In this document: positions 32,829 through 32,974 of the stretch, one piece after another
Numbering within the stretch: the first letter of the stretch is position 1
Layout of the letters: every line of letters begins with the position of its first letter
From: Achromobacter denitrificans NBRC 15125
Lineage (GTDB): Bacteria > Pseudomonadota > Gammaproteobacteria > Burkholderiales > Burkholderiaceae_B
Direction: 5' to 3'
Assembly: GCF_001571365.1 (NCBI RefSeq)
Contig: NZ_BCTQ01000056.1
Location: forward strand, 1 to 32,974
Length of the DNA: 32,974 nucleotides
Translations under genes and position numbers: made by a program
The notes under the pieces: generated by a model
Databases searched by the model: none
The model's input: only the letters and a program-made list of their open reading frames with translations
Told to the model about the DNA's origin: nothing

Positions 32829-32974
32829 TAACTGGTTGAGCGGCTGCTAGCGCAACTGCTCCAATCTTGGAAGAAACACAACGTGTGGGTAATCAGAGAC
32901 TAAGCTCGATGATCACGCGCACAGTGGGATGTAATTGGTGTTGGCTGGCCGCCGACGGTGCGGCCAGATTTGTA
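32829..32974 (-). other. 23S-5S spacer of the rRNA operon
   Basis: No gene is visible here and I do not recognise the 23S rRNA 3' end, so the 23S gene probably starts to the right of the window. About 45 nt just ahead of the proximal 5S gene resemble the segment ahead of the distal 5S gene (shared ATTGGAGC, GCTCAA/GTTCAA and CAG before the gene), so the duplicated unit includes this processing leader. Confidence 0.5.

Overview
The window is chromosomal DNA of a high-GC betaproteobacterium, almost certainly Bordetella or a close relative in the Alcaligenaceae. The grounds are the beta-type division and cell wall (dcw) cluster, a single reading frame encoding both MurE and MurF (a fusion known from Bordetella), a 911-residue SecA with a C-terminal zinc motif, and an IS110-family element at the left edge. 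Species was not determined.

Left edge (1-1400): the 3' end of an IS110-family transposase, then a non-coding stretch holding two inverted copies of a ~75 bp repeat and a 25 bp imperfect direct repeat that overlaps the end of a VOC/glyoxalase-like gene. Positions 1400-7100, read mostly leftward: secA, an M23 (LytM) peptidase gene, a rightward dciA-like gene diverging from it, and lpxC.

The core (7297-24517) is one leftward dcw cluster. In transcription order it is mraZ, rsmH, ftsL, ftsI, murEF, mraY, murD, ftsW, murG, murC, ddl, ftsQ, ftsA, ftsZ, then lpxC. A consensus-like promoter and a 10-bp-periodic MraZ operator lie ahead of mraZ. Seven junctions are ATGA stop/start overlaps, one is TAATG and one overlaps by 11 nt, so most of the cluster looks translationally coupled. 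Together these genes make UDP-MurNAc-pentapeptide, lipid I and lipid II, build the septal synthase (FtsW/FtsI/FtsL/FtsQ) and make the FtsA/FtsZ ring. LpxC commits precursor to lipid A.

Upstream of mraZ lie two rho-independent terminators and the RNase P RNA gene (rnpB, leftward). Between the terminators is a ~120 nt stretch with further hairpins that could be a small RNA. Rightward from there: uup (ABC-F ATPase) with a strong terminator; leftward pyrC and an M20 amidohydrolase; rightward a small SWIB-domain protein gene with a clear promoter; a divergent LysR regulator and LysE-type exporter; and a leftward small membrane protein gene. The right edge is the distal end of a leftward rRNA operon with two tandem 5S rRNA genes, each followed by its own terminator. 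The 23S gene must lie beyond the window.

Most of the window is conserved housekeeping DNA. I see no phage, CRISPR, secretion or defence system. The observations most worth a second look are the possible sRNA between rnpB and mraZ, the diverged tandem 5S genes, the MurE-MurF fusion, the MraZ operator and the repeat cluster beside the IS element.
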